A stretch of 64,000 nucleotides of DNA, from the NCBI GenBank assembly GCA_964344985.1, contig CAYFPI010000001.1, positions 1 through 64,000 on the forward strand, written 5' to 3'. Shown one piece after another: positions 1 through 8,416 of this stretch. The translations under genes were made by a program, and so were the position numbers. Every line of letters starts with the position of its first letter. Positions within the stretch are counted from its first letter, which is position 1. The stretch comes from Thioglobus_A sp964344985. Lineage in GTDB: Bacteria; Pseudomonadota; Gammaproteobacteria; PS1; Pseudothioglobaceae. Below the pieces are notes generated by a model that was not told the DNA's origin, did not search any database, and saw only the letters and a list, made by a program, of their open reading frames with translations.

Positions 1-472
1 CTTCAAACCCTACTGCGCGCAATAAGTTTGATACCGTAGCACCATAAGCAGCGCCTCTACCATGACCAACATGGAGTGGGCCCGTTGGGTTGGCAGAAAC
101 AAATTCTAACAATACTCGTTGACCTGCACCAAAGTCTGACAAACCAAATTTATCAGCTTGCTCAATAATACTATCAAGAACTTTTGTATTTGAATCTTGA
201 GACATAAAGAAGTTAATAAATCCGGGGCCGGCAATTTCTATTTTTTCTATTTCACTGGCGCTAGAAAGCTTATCAACAATTTTTTCAGCCAGCACTTTAG
301 GGGCACACTTAGCCTGCTTAGACAAAACCATTGCCACATTAGTAGCAAAATCACCTTGGGCTTTATCTTTAGAATGATCAATGCGGATATTTTCTGGAAC
401 GCTTTCCAAAATACCGTCAGCTATTAATGATTCTAAACCTTGTTTAATTAATTGTTGTAATTGTTCTTTCAT
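1..472 (-). CDS. argS: Arginine--tRNA ligase, N-terminal part (cut by window edge)
   Basis: Charges tRNA-Arg with arginine in the cytoplasm. Translating the minus strand from the ATG at 472 gives a protein beginning MKEQLQQLIKQ. It runs through an N-terminal additional domain to the class I signature SANPTGPLHVGHGRGA, which carries the HVGH form of the HIGH motif and is typical of ArgRS. Only about 157 codons are present; the catalytic core and anticodon-binding domain lie beyond position 1. It is followed upstream by polA on the same strand, with a 24-bp gap between the polA stop and this start. Identification is secure; the completeness of the gene cannot be judged here. Confidence 0.95.
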   Translation of the reverse strand, partial: MKEQLQQLIKQGLESLIADGILESVPENIRIDHSKDKAQGDFATNVAMVLSKQAKCAPKVLAEKIVDKLSSASEIEKIEIAGPGFINFFMSQDSNTKVLDSIIEQADKFGLSDFGAGQRVLLEFVSANPTGPLHVGHGRGAAYGATVSNLLRAVGFE

Positions 473-496
473 GTTGCAAATCCGTTTACTTAATTA

Positions 497-3238
497 CTAA
501 TGTGCCTGCTGCCAAGAATGACCAATGCCCACATCCACCTTTAAAGGAATGTCGAGCAAGTAAGCATTCTCCATTAATTCTTGTATTTTATGTGCAAACT
601 CATCAGCCTTTGAAGCTTTAACTTCAAATACCAACTCATCATGCACTTGCATAATCATCTTAATATCTTGATTATTCTCACCAATCCACTGTGCAACATC
701 AAGCATGGCTTTTTTAATAATATCGGCACTTGATCCTTGCATTGGCGCATTAATAGCTGTTCTTAGTGCGTGCTGCTGTAGCATTTTGTTCTTAGCATTA
801 ATTTGTGGCAAATACAGACGTCTACCCATAACAGTTTCAACGTAGCCTTGAATTTTTGCATTGTCTTTAGTACTGCTCATATATTCAGCCACACCCGGAT
901 AATTATCAAAATACATGTCAATATATTGCTTTGCCTCGGTGCGAGAAACATCAATTTGCTTTGCTAAACCGAATGCACTCATACCGTAAATCAAGCCAAA
1001 ATTAATGGCCTTAGCGCGGCGACGATGTTCTTTATCCACCTCATCAATAGGAATGCCAAACACTTCAGCTGCTGTTACACTATGCACATCTAAATCTTCA
1101 TTAAATGCTTTTAATAAATTCACGTCTTTTGAAATGTGCGCCATGATTCTCAACTCAATTTGAGAGTAGTCTGCTGCGATAATAACATTACCTTCTCCTG
1201 CTACAAACGCACCACGAATTCTTGCACCTTGTTCAGTGCGTATTGGAATATTTTGTAGATTCGGATTTGATGATGACAAGCGCCCTGTAGCGGTTACTGC
1301 TTGATGATAAGAGGTATGTAGGCGCTTTGTCTTAAGATTTATTTGCTTTGGTAGTGCCTCTAAATAAGTAGAGTTTAGTTTTGTTAATGTGCGATAACTC
1401 AAAATTAAATCAACCAAAGGATGATCCAGTAATTTCAACGCCTCTTCATTAGTGGAAGGCGCACCTTTTGGAGTTTTTTTCTTTGGCTCTAAATTCAAAC
1501 CCTCTTCAGAAAATAGGATTTGTTGAATCTGTTTTGGAGACTCAAGATTGAAGCTATCACCCGCTAAATCAAATGCCTTGGCTTCAATTTCATTCATTTG
1601 GTTTTTAACATCAAGTTGTTGAACGGCTAGTGCCTGTTCATCTAACTCAACACCATTGCGCTCCATTTTTAACAATACTTTTACAAAAGGAAGCTCTATA
1701 TTCTGATACAGCCTAACCAGCTTTGGATATTGTGCAATGTGCTCATCCAGCACTATATTTAGCCGATCTGTTACAATTACATCCTCACATGCATAAGGCG
1801 CTGCAACCTCTAAAGAAACTTGATTGAAAGTAATTTGCTTTTTACCTTTGCCAGCTACATCTGAAAAACTAATGGTTTGATGATTTAAGTAATGCTGCGC
1901 TAAATCATCCATGTTATGACGAGTAGCAACAGAATTAAGCACATATGACTTAACCATAGTATCTTCAATAATACCGTTTAAATCAATGTTGTAATTAGCA
2001 AGAACATGCACATCATATTTAAGATTTTGCCCTATTTTTCCAATATTATTGTCTTGCAAAATTGGTGTTAATTGCTGCAAAACGTGATCAAAATCTAGCT
2101 GTTTTGGCGCATCTAAATAGTCATGCGCAACAGGCAGGTAAAAACTGTCCTTATCCACTAAAAACACCCAACCTACAATCTGCGCATTCATATAATCCAA
2201 AGAATTAGTCTCTAAATCAAAAACAAAATGTTTGGTGCTTTTAAGACGCGATAATAACACTTCAAACTCACCGTCTTGCAAAATAACTGATTGCGTATAG
2301 CCCATTAATATATTTTCATTTGAAATTTCAACCACTGACACCTCTTCTGAAGAATGTTCTGCTGGTGAATTTTGTACTGATGACTCAGGTGCCACATCTA
2401 ATTGTTTTGCCCAAGAGGCAAAGCCATATTCTTGATATAGGCTGGCTAATTTTGCTGTATCTTGTCCTGGCTCATCCATTAAGATATCACAAGGTAACTC
2501 TACATCAAATTTAAGTTTTACCAGTTCATGCGAAAGATCTAAAAGATGAAAACTATCACGCAACTTTTCGCCCACTTTTCCATTAATTTGATCAGCATTA
2601 TCTTTCACACCTTGAATGCTTTGGTAAGCCTGTAGCCACTTAATTGCTGTTTTTGGGCCCACGCTAGGAACGCCAGGAATGTTATCAGCGCTATCGCCAG
2701 TTAGTGCCAATAAATCAAGAATTTGCTCGGGCGTAACACCCATCTTCTCAATGACAGCTTCTCGATCATACAAGGATCCCTTCATGTCTAATTGTGAAAT
2801 GTTAGGGCTAACCAATTGCATTAAATCTTTATCGCCACTAGCAATAATTGTCTTAATGTTATTATCATCTGCGCAACGACTTAATGTTGCAATCACATCA
2901 TCGGCCTCCACCTCTGGCACACACATAAAGTGAAAACCCATGGCACGCACAATCTCATACAAAGGCTCGATTTGCCTAATTAAATCATCATCTGCCGGCT
3001 TTCGATGCGCCTTATACTCAGGATATATATCATGACGAAAATTCTTACCCTTAGCATCAAAAATGGTAATGATCTTTGCCTCTGGATGTTGATTTTGCAA
3101 GCGCTTAATGGCATTAATAACACCAAACATAGCACCTGTTGGAAAGCCGTCTTGGTTGGTTAGGTTTTGCGATAGGGTGGAAAAATAAGCTCGAAACAAA
3201 AAGGCCGAGCCATCCATCAGTATAAGCTTGTATGACAT
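497..3238 (-). CDS. polA: DNA polymerase I
   Basis: Replication and repair polymerase that removes RNA primers and fills gaps. The 913-residue length matches full-size bacterial Pol I. The N-terminal 5' nuclease shows LMDGSAFLFRAYF near residue 7 and the helix-3-turn-helix GDSADNIPGVPSVGPKTA near residue 180. The 3'-5' exonuclease keeps FDLETNSL, a GQNLKYDVHV motif II and YACEDVIVTDRL, so proofreading is probably active, unlike in Pol I types that have lost it. Polymerase motifs A (DYSQIELRI), B (RRRAKAINFGLIYG) and C (VHDELVFE, from residue 865) are intact. The ATG at 3238 has no obvious Shine-Dalgarno sequence: the bases just upstream are the end of the inverted-repeat element at 3242-3453, so this element has either replaced or become the polA leader. 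Confidence 0.97.
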   Translation of the reverse strand: MSYKLILMDGSAFLFRAYFSTLSQNLTNQDGFPTGAMFGVINAIKRLQNQHPEAKIITIFDAKGKNFRHDIYPEYKAHRKPADDDLIRQIEPLYEIVRAMGFHFMCVPEVEADDVIATLSRCADDNNIKTIIASGDKDLMQLVSPNISQLDMKGSLYDREAVIEKMGVTPEQILDLLALTGDSADNIPGVPSVGPKTAIKWLQAYQSIQGVKDNADQINGKVGEKLRDSFHLLDLSHELVKLKFDVELPCDILMDEPGQDTAKLASLYQEYGFASWAKQLDVAPESSVQNSPAEHSSEEVSVVEISNENILMGYTQSVILQDGEFEVLLSRLKSTKHFVFDLETNSLDYMNAQIVGWVFLVDKDSFYLPVAHDYLDAPKQLDFDHVLQQLTPILQDNNIGKIGQNLKYDVHVLANYNIDLNGIIEDTMVKSYVLNSVATRHNMDDLAQHYLNHQTISFSDVAGKGKKQITFNQVSLEVAAPYACEDVIVTDRLNIVLDEHIAQYPKLVRLYQNIELPFVKVLLKMERNGVELDEQALAVQQLDVKNQMNEIEAKAFDLAGDSFNLESPKQIQQILFSEEGLNLEPKKKTPKGAPSTNEEALKLLDHPLVDLILSYRTLTKLNSTYLEALPKQINLKTKRLHTSYHQAVTATGRLSSSNPNLQNIPIRTEQGARIRGAFVAGEGNVIIAADYSQIELRIMAHISKDVNLLKAFNEDLDVHSVTAAEVFGIPIDEVDKEHRRRAKAINFGLIYGMSAFGLAKQIDVSRTEAKQYIDMYFDNYPGVAEYMSSTKDNAKIQGYVETVMGRRLYLPQINAKNKMLQQHALRTAINAPMQGSSADIIKKAMLDVAQWIGENNQDIKMIMQVHDELVFEVKASKADEFAHKIQELMENAYLLDIPLKVDVGIGHSWQQAH

Positions 3239-3241
3239 GTC

Positions 3242-3453
3242 AAGGAGCCTTTAGTCAGTTTATAATTTTTTTTGCGGGTACATTGGGTATTTTAACAAGG
3301 CACAGTTTTGTGTGTGATAGTTATTCATATCATCAAAAAACTTAACACAGTTAAAACGCTCAAAGTATTCGCCCTACGGGACAGCGCTAAATTCCCATAA
3401 CCTTTGAAAATTTAGCATTGTCAAAAAACTTATAAACTGACTAAAGACTCCTT
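3242..3453. repeat. 212-bp MITE-like element with 24-bp terminal inverted repeats
   Basis: Bases 3242-3265 and 3430-3453 are inverted copies matching at 23 of 24 positions (core TTTAGTCAGTTTATAA and its complement). About 164 bp of AT-rich sequence with no convincing gene separates them. This size and structure suit a non-autonomous insertion element or the decayed shell of an insertion sequence. The left end sits 3 bp before the polA start codon and the right end about 69 bp before znuC, so it fills most of this divergent promoter region. No clear target-site duplication is visible. It could alternatively be a long-range regulatory inverted repeat. Confidence 0.5.
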
Positions 3454-3475
3454 AAGATTTTACCAATTTGTATAA

Positions 3476-3489
3476 ACAACTTAAGTTGT
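3476..3489. promoter_or_regulatory. Perfect 14-bp palindrome upstream of znuC, possible operator
   Basis: ACAACTTAAGTTGT is a perfect palindrome 33 bp before the znuC start. Immediately downstream TTGTAAAATGGTAACAA is a looser inverted repeat. A Zur-type zinc repressor would be the natural candidate because of the downstream gene, but the sequence is not a close match to the Zur consensus I know, so the binding protein is unassigned. Confidence 0.35.
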
Positions 3490-3521
3490 AAAATGGTAAC
3501 AATTTAGCAACTTACACGCAC

Positions 3522-4241
3522 ATGTCTCAAGCATTAATCAGCGCCGATCAAATTAGTCTTGAACGTAATGGAAAGCGCATTTTGGACAATGTAAGCTTCG
3601 AGCTAAATGCAGGTGAATTTATTACATTGATTGGGCCAAATGGCGCTGGCAAAAGTTCACTGATTAAAGTCTTACTGGGGTTAATAAAGCCCAAACAAGG
3701 CAAAGTAGTTAAAGCAAAAAATATTCGACTAGGCTACACGCCACAAAAATTTATACCGAATGAGTTCATACCCATTTCAGTACTTGAATTCTTAAAACTT
3801 AATCAAATGGTTGGCGAAGACTTTATTAATGAAACTGCTCAACTAACCGGCATCAGCTCATTACTCAAACACTCTTTAAAGAATTTATCTGGTGGCGAAA
3901 TGCAACGTGTGTTGCTGGCCAGAGCGCTACTTGGAAAGCCCAATGTTCTTATACTAGATGAGCCTGCACAAAACCTTGATGTTAGCGGGCAAATGCATCT
4001 TTATAAATTAATCCAAGATATTCATCAGCAACAAGGATGTGCGGTACTAATGGTGTCACACGATCTTCATCGTGTTATGAAAGAGTCAACAAAAGTTTTA
4101 TGCTTATATCATCATATTTGTTGCATGGGACAGCCAGAATCTATTCTAAAAGATTCTCAATTTAATGATTTATTTGCTGATCAAATGGATGACTTAATGG
4201 CGACTTATGAGCATCATCATAACCATTGTCATGACAATTAA
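3522..4241 (+). CDS. znuC: Zinc ABC transporter ATP-binding protein ZnuC
   Basis: ATPase of the high-affinity zinc importer, acting at the inner membrane with permease ZnuB and periplasmic ZnuA. The 239 residues show Walker A GPNGAGKSS (residues 38-46), signature LSGGEMQRVLLARAL (from residue 122), Walker B VLILDEP with the catalytic acidic pair, and the H-loop in VSHDLH. The segment LCLYHHICCMGQPE and the His-rich tail EHHHNHCH are typical of ZnuC and distinguish it from other metal ABC ATPases. No znuB or znuA is next to it: the following gene, ccoH, is convergent. The partners must be elsewhere, or this gene has been separated from its operon. Confidence 0.92.
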   Translation: MSQALISADQISLERNGKRILDNVSFELNAGEFITLIGPNGAGKSSLIKVLLGLIKPKQGKVVKAKNIRLGYTPQKFIPNEFIPISVLEFLKLNQMVGEDFINETAQLTGISSLLKHSLKNLSGGEMQRVLLARALLGKPNVLILDEPAQNLDVSGQMHLYKLIQDIHQQQGCAVLMVSHDLHRVMKESTKVLCLYHHICCMGQPESILKDSQFNDLFADQMDDLMATYEHHHNHCHDN

Positions 4242-4250
4242 AACTCAGTA

Positions 4251-4727
4251 TTACTGAGCAAATAACTTAGCAGAAGTTTGCTGCAAGAAATCCCCCTTGG
4301 TCAGCTCAACTACTACATCCCACCTGCCTTTAAATGGTAAAGTAACATTTACGTAATAAATACCCTTATCATTCACACTCATTGGCAGTGAAAAATCATG
4401 TTTCATTTCTAGCGGTCTGTAAAAATATGCCACCGCTTTGGCAGCAGACAGTGTTTTTCCATTTTTTGCACTGTGCGCCGTGTAGGTTTGCTCAACGCCA
4501 TGAGTAACCAGTTCAGGCGTTCCCAGCTCAAGTGTCCAACCTTGTTTGGCCAATTGTTGCCTTGCATCTAACACTTCACCATAGCGCTCTCCACTCACAT
4601 AAGCATCTTCAACAACCAATCCAGGATGGGTTTCTAAAGCAGTAATAATGCGCCATCCTGTAGCAGCGACAAGCGCAATAAATAGCACCAGCATGGACAT
4701 CATAATAGGGGATTTATATATTCTCAT
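4251..4727 (-). CDS. ccoH: FixH/CcoH family cbb3 oxidase assembly protein
   Basis: Small single-span membrane protein needed for assembly of the cbb3 cytochrome oxidase. It has 158 residues, with one transmembrane helix near residues 8-30 (MMSMLVLFIALVAATGWRI) and a periplasmic domain of the FixH type, including EDAYVSGERYGEVL and a C-terminal segment GRWDVVVELTKGDF. It directly follows ccoG: the ccoG stop and the ccoH start abut at 4727/4728. The gene order ccoG-ccoH is standard, but the ccoNOQP structural genes are about 57 kb away at the right end of this window. Confidence 0.85.
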   Translation of the reverse strand: MRIYKSPIMMSMLVLFIALVAATGWRIITALETHPGLVVEDAYVSGERYGEVLDARQQLAKQGWTLELGTPELVTHGVEQTYTAHSAKNGKTLSAAKAVAYFYRPLEMKHDFSLPMSVNDKGIYYVNVTLPFKGRWDVVVELTKGDFLQQTSAKLFAQ

Positions 4728-6125
4728 TTATCTCATACTCTTAGGTGTAAAGAATGATGTCTCATACTCTAATGTCGCTTGATCACTCTTGACCACGAAT
4801 GTTACCGCATTATCATCACCTACATCACTCTCATAAGCAGATAAGTAAACAAAAATTGATTTTACATTGCCTGTTGGGATCATAACCTTTGTTAATTCTT
4901 TTTGAGATCTAAGATCTTTAATCTTACTTGTAAAATCAACACTAATCGACATTTCATTATCCGTCTTATTCATCACCTTTAACTCGTATTTATTACGAAT
5001 AGAGCCGTCTGATAATTGCACAAACAGTGGTTGTCTATCATGCAACACCTTAAAATCCATTGGTGCAATACTTAATATGCCATTAATTAGCATGGCAAGT
5101 GATGCCAATAAAATAGTGCTATAAACAATTACTCTTGGTCGTTTATAAAGCGCTTTTGGTTGTTGATTAAACTCCATTTCAGCCAACGATGTGTAACGGA
5201 TCAAGCCTTTTGGCTTGCCAACTTTTTCCATGACCGTATCACATGCATCAATACACAAGCCACAAGTAATACAGCCATACTCTTGACCCTTTCTAATATC
5301 AACGCCTGTCGGACAAACAGCCACACACTGATTACAATCAATACAATCGCCATTACCTTCAACAAATTGACCTTTCTTTAACTTGCCACGCTTCTCACCA
5401 CGATAATAATCATAGGTCGGCATGATGCTTTGCTCATCCACCATTGCGCCTTGAATACGTGCATACGGACAAATCCACATGCACGATTGCTCGCGCATAA
5501 AACCAGCAAACACATAAGCACCTACTGCAATTGCAACAGTAATGCCAGCAGTAATGGCTGTAATATTGCCACTAAAATAATCAGCCCAAGTTACGCCAAA
5601 ATAAAGCATCCAAGTAATGCCCGAAAATAGAGCGATTACAATCCAAATGCTGTGCTTAATAAATTTAAGTTTAAACTTATTAAAGTCCATTGGCGCCTTG
5701 TCTAATTTACGACGCTTAGCCGGTGTGCCTTCAACTTTTTCTTCTACCCAGGTAAAGACATCTGTCCAAATGGTTTGGAAGCAAAAATAACCACAAAAAA
5801 CTCGACCTAAAACCGTTGTCATTGCAGCAAGCAAAATGGCCAAAAACAACAACACCATGGTTAACATCCAAATATCTTGCGGGAAAATCGTAATATCAAA
5901 CAAATGATATTGTCTGTTTTCTACATCAAATAAAATAGCTTGTTTGTCATTCCAAGTAATGTATGGGCCTAAAAAAAATGGTGACCATAAGATAATAGCT
6001 AGCCACTTAAAATTACGGAATTTTCCGCCCATGCGCTTTGCATGAATAGTTTCATCACCTAGGTTTTGAACCCACTGTTCACCTTCCTCATACAAATTCT
6101 CAACTTGAATTTTCTTGTCACTCAT
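4728..6125 (-). CDS. ccoG: Cytochrome c oxidase accessory protein CcoG (FixG/RdxA)
   Basis: Polytopic inner-membrane iron-sulfur protein involved in copper handling during cbb3 oxidase assembly. It shows several N-terminal transmembrane helices, a conserved VFCGYFCFQTIWTDVF region, MREQSCMWICPYARIQ, and a double ferredoxin module CIDCNQCVAVCP followed by CITCGLCIDAC, sufficient for two 4Fe-4S clusters. An Ig-like C-terminal domain follows. I place the start at 6125 (MSDKKIQVE) because a strong purine-rich ribosome site (GAGAGAGGG) lies just before it; an upstream ATG at 6152 would bury that site. A perfect FNR-type box is centred about 69 bp upstream, pointing to low-oxygen induction. Confidence 0.95.
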   Translation of the reverse strand: MSDKKIQVENLYEEGEQWVQNLGDETIHAKRMGGKFRNFKWLAIILWSPFFLGPYITWNDKQAILFDVENRQYHLFDITIFPQDIWMLTMVLLFLAILLAAMTTVLGRVFCGYFCFQTIWTDVFTWVEEKVEGTPAKRRKLDKAPMDFNKFKLKFIKHSIWIVIALFSGITWMLYFGVTWADYFSGNITAITAGITVAIAVGAYVFAGFMREQSCMWICPYARIQGAMVDEQSIMPTYDYYRGEKRGKLKKGQFVEGNGDCIDCNQCVAVCPTGVDIRKGQEYGCITCGLCIDACDTVMEKVGKPKGLIRYTSLAEMEFNQQPKALYKRPRVIVYSTILLASLAMLINGILSIAPMDFKVLHDRQPLFVQLSDGSIRNKYELKVMNKTDNEMSISVDFTSKIKDLRSQKELTKVMIPTGNVKSIFVYLSAYESDVGDDNAVTFVVKSDQATLEYETSFFTPKSMR

Positions 6126-6160
6126 AAACCCTCTCTCGGCTATTGTTGTCAAACGGATAC

Positions 6161-6201
6161 ATCATAACACTTTTTGTGTTTTTTTTCTTGATCGACATCA
6201 A
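6161..6201 (-). promoter_or_regulatory. FNR/ANR box and -10 element of ccoGH
   Basis: TTGATCGACATCAA at 6188-6201 matches the FNR consensus TTGAT-N4-ATCAA exactly. The palindrome extends outward to 12-bp arms (TTTTTTCTTGAT and its complement). On the minus strand a -10-like TATGAT lies at 6161-6166, with 31 bp between the centres. That is the spacing of a class II site at -41.5. This supports oxygen-responsive activation of ccoGH. Confidence 0.8.
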
Positions 6202-6273
6202 GAAAAAACATATTAACTGGTCATATTTTATCGTGCATCATGATATTAATAAAATGAAATTTATCAATGCAAT

Positions 6274-6292
6274 TAATCGATAAATTCGATAA
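6274..6292. promoter_or_regulatory. TAATCG-N7-CGATAA palindrome, same type as near the oxyR-like gene
   Basis: TAATCGATAAATTCGATAA lies 82 bp upstream of dapD. It differs by one base from the palindrome pattern TAATCG-N7-CGATTA found before the OxyR-like gene (48285) and upstream of a small secreted protein gene (49555). It may be a LysR-type operator; which neighbour it controls (dapD or ccoG) is unclear. Confidence 0.4.
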
Positions 6293-6374
6293 TTGGTACA
6301 ACGCAACACTTGTCCGCTTTAATCTTTTAATGGTCGTCTGATATAATGCTTGTTTTTTATTAAACAAACCTCTT

Positions 6375-7190
6375 ATGAAAGACATTATCGAAGCAGCCTT
6401 TGAAGACAGGGCAAACATCAATCCTCAATCTGCCAGCGCTGAAGTTAAACAAGCAGTTGCTGAGGCAATTCAAATGCTTGATTCAGGCAAAGCTCGTGTT
6501 GCTGAGCAAAAAGGTGTGGGCGACTGGGTTGTTAATGAATGGCTTAAAAAAGCAGTACTACTATCTTTTAGATTAGAAGACAACATTCCAATGCAAGGCG
6601 GATTTACTCAATACTACGATAAAGTTCCTTCAAAATTTGCCGATATGTCTGCTGATGAGTTTAATGCCGCAGGTGTTCGTGTAGTACCACCAGCAAGCGC
6701 TCGTCGTGGCTCATTCATTGCACAAGATACTGTATTAATGCCATCATACGTTAACATTGGTGCTTATGTAGATTCTGGCACTATGGTAGACACTTGGGCA
6801 ACTGTTGGTTCATGCGCCCAAATTGGTACAAACGTTCACTTATCAGGCGGTGTTGGCATTGGCGGCGTATTGGAGCCATTACAAGCCAGCCCAACCATTA
6901 TTGAAGACAATTGTTTTATCGGTGCAAGATCAGAAGTGGTTGAAGGCGTTATTGTTGAAGAAGGTGCAGTAATTTCAATGGGTGTTTATATTGGCCAGTC
7001 TACTAAGATCTTTAATCGTGAAACTGGCGAGATTACTTATGGGCGAATTCCTGCCGGATCAGTGGTTGTTTCTGGAAACCTCCCTTCTAAAGATGGCAGC
7101 TATTCCCTATACTGCGCAGTTATCGTAAAACAAGTTGATGCCAAAACTCGTTCTAAAGTTGGTATTAATGAACTATTAAGAGGAATTTAA
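6375..7190 (+). CDS. dapD: 2,3,4,5-tetrahydropyridine-2,6-dicarboxylate N-succinyltransferase
   Basis: Transfers succinyl from succinyl-CoA to tetrahydrodipicolinate in the lysine and meso-diaminopimelate pathway. The 271 residues match the family length of about 274. The protein has a helical N-terminal domain followed by a left-handed beta helix with hexapeptide-type repeats (INIGAYVDSGTMVDTWATVG, GIGGVLEPLQASPTIIED, IGARSEVVEGVIVEEGAVIS). The conserved PPASARRGSF segment precedes the helix. It is a single cytoplasmic gene followed 16 bp later by the ElyC-like gene on the same strand. No strong Shine-Dalgarno sequence is seen at the ATG. Confidence 0.97.
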   Translation: MKDIIEAAFEDRANINPQSASAEVKQAVAEAIQMLDSGKARVAEQKGVGDWVVNEWLKKAVLLSFRLEDNIPMQGGFTQYYDKVPSKFADMSADEFNAAGVRVVPPASARRGSFIAQDTVLMPSYVNIGAYVDSGTMVDTWATVGSCAQIGTNVHLSGGVGIGGVLEPLQASPTIIEDNCFIGARSEVVEGVIVEEGAVISMGVYIGQSTKIFNRETGEITYGRIPAGSVVVSGNLPSKDGSYSLYCAVIVKQVDAKTRSKVGINELLRGI

Positions 7191-7206
7191 CCTTTAATAA
7201 CTATTA

Positions 7207-7998
7207 ATGGAAATATTATTCTTAGCAAAGAAGGTAATAACCTTCTTTGTTGAGCCATTAGGGTTAATACTAACGATAGCCTTTATTGGCTTATATTTTT
7301 TATATAAATCTCATTATAAAAAAGCCAAATTCTTTTTAAGTCTTTCTGCTCTTATATTGCTTTTTCTGAGCTATCCACCAATAGCCAACCATCTAATCAA
7401 ACAATTAGAAAGCAAATACTCACAATACAATCATAGCCATAAAAATATAGAATATATTCATGTATTAGGCAGTGGCCATCACAATAATCCAGACTGGCCT
7501 CTATCTAGTCAAATGGGAAATGCTAGTCTCAAAAGAACCCTTGAAGGGATTAATATTTTTAAACAAATCGGTAAAGATAGTCCAACCCTTATTTTTACCG
7601 GATATGCAGGTCCTGGCAACACCACCTCTAACGCTGACATGAATGCAAAAATTGCCAGAATTGCCAATATCAAAGATAGCAATATGCTAATTAATGGCAA
7701 ACCAAAAGACACTCAAGAAGAGGCTAATTTCACTCACAGTATCATCGGCAACAAACCTTTTGTACTAGTTACTTCAGCAACACACATGCCAAGAGCAATG
7801 ATGTTATTTAAAAATATGGGCATGAATCCCGTCGCTGCACCTACAGATTTTAAAGGCAAAAACGAGTCATTGTTATCAGCTCCAAGAATAGTCTCTTTTG
7901 AAAAATCACAAATCGCTATTCATGAATTCTTAGGTAGCGCTTGGGCTAATTTAATTAAGCAGAAAACAAAAAACCCGCCTTTCTGCCTAAGGGCATAA
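7207..7998 (+). CDS. DUF218 (ElyC/SanA/YdcF-type) membrane protein
   Basis: Envelope protein of the DUF218 superfamily, whose ElyC members affect peptidoglycan and undecaprenyl-phosphate metabolism in E. coli. It has 263 residues, two N-terminal transmembrane helices (about residues 8-32 and 38-56), then a soluble alpha/beta domain. Family-like landmarks are IHVLGSGHH, KRTLEGINIFKQ, TLIFTGYAG, DTQEEANFTHSIIG and LVTSATHMPRAMMLFKNMG. The assignment to ElyC rather than to another DUF218 branch is tentative. The last codons lie inside the left arm of the terminator at 7971-8008, so the C-terminal KNPPFCLRA is dictated partly by RNA structure. Confidence 0.75.
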   Translation: MEILFLAKKVITFFVEPLGLILTIAFIGLYFLYKSHYKKAKFFLSLSALILLFLSYPPIANHLIKQLESKYSQYNHSHKNIEYIHVLGSGHHNNPDWPLSSQMGNASLKRTLEGINIFKQIGKDSPTLIFTGYAGPGNTTSNADMNAKIARIANIKDSNMLINGKPKDTQEEANFTHSIIGNKPFVLVTSATHMPRAMMLFKNMGMNPVAAPTDFKGKNESLLSAPRIVSFEKSQIAIHEFLGSAWANLIKQKTKNPPFCLRA

Positions 7999-8008
7999 AG
8001 GCGGGTTT
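7971..8008. terminator. Bidirectional intrinsic terminator between convergent genes
   Basis: A perfect 12-bp stem, AAACCCGCCTTT (7971-7982) with AAAGGCGGGTTT (7997-8008), is flanked by A and T runs on both sides. It ends both the dapD/DUF218 transcript and the convergent small membrane protein gene. Confidence 0.9.
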
Positions 8009-8027
8009 TTTTGGATTTTATGTATTA

Positions 8028-8258
8028 CTAGTTACGTGTAAACAACGCATAGATAACAGCAACCGCTGCTAAACCGACCAAACCATGCGAGCCAAGACTA
8101 GCGACAATACCTGTAATCGTGCCGATCACATCGCCACCGATAAATGGTACGCCAGCTGCGCCTGTACCGAAGATCACTTGAACAACAATTGCTAAAGCGA
8201 TTAAAGCTATACCAGCTTCAGTTAGTTTTTTGATTGTACCAATAATAGTATCAAACAT
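8028..8258 (-). CDS. Small two-helix membrane protein, unknown function
   Basis: A 76-residue, very hydrophobic protein rich in Gly, Ala, Ile and Val. It has two predicted transmembrane helices (about residues 14-36 and 46-72), a short amphipathic N-terminus with IKKLTEAG, and a basic end FTRN. It has no cysteine or other obvious catalytic residue. A strong ribosome site (AGAGGGGA) precedes the ATG at 8258, a good promoter lies at 8313-8341 and a strong terminator follows, so it looks like a well-expressed single-gene transcript. In size and helix pattern it recalls small pore-forming or coat-like proteins, but I do not recognise the family and give no function. Confidence 0.75.
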   Translation of the reverse strand: MFDTIIGTIKKLTEAGIALIALAIVVQVIFGTGAAGVPFIGGDVIGTITGIVASLGSHGLVGLAAVAVIYALFTRN

Positions 8259-8312
8259 ATTTTCCCCTCTTTAGTTATAGTAATAACCCAACTTCATAGT
8301 CGGATTATTAAT

Positions 8313-8341
8313 AATTTACTGTGTTTCTTAACTTAAGTCAA
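8313..8341 (-). promoter_or_regulatory. Sigma70-type promoter of the small membrane protein gene
   Basis: On the minus strand TTGACT (8336-8341) and TAAATT (8313-8318) are separated by 17 bp. The predicted leader is about 48 nt. Confidence 0.55.
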
Positions 8342-8416
8342 GCATTTTTGATGAAAAAATACAAAAAAGTTGTAAAATTAACACATAATATTGAAAAAAT
8401 GAGAAATTTTTATACG

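Noticed and set aside
197..427. Open frame on the plus strand opposite argS
   Set aside because: Shadow of the argS coding frame on the minus strand, with no start signals or protein-like composition.
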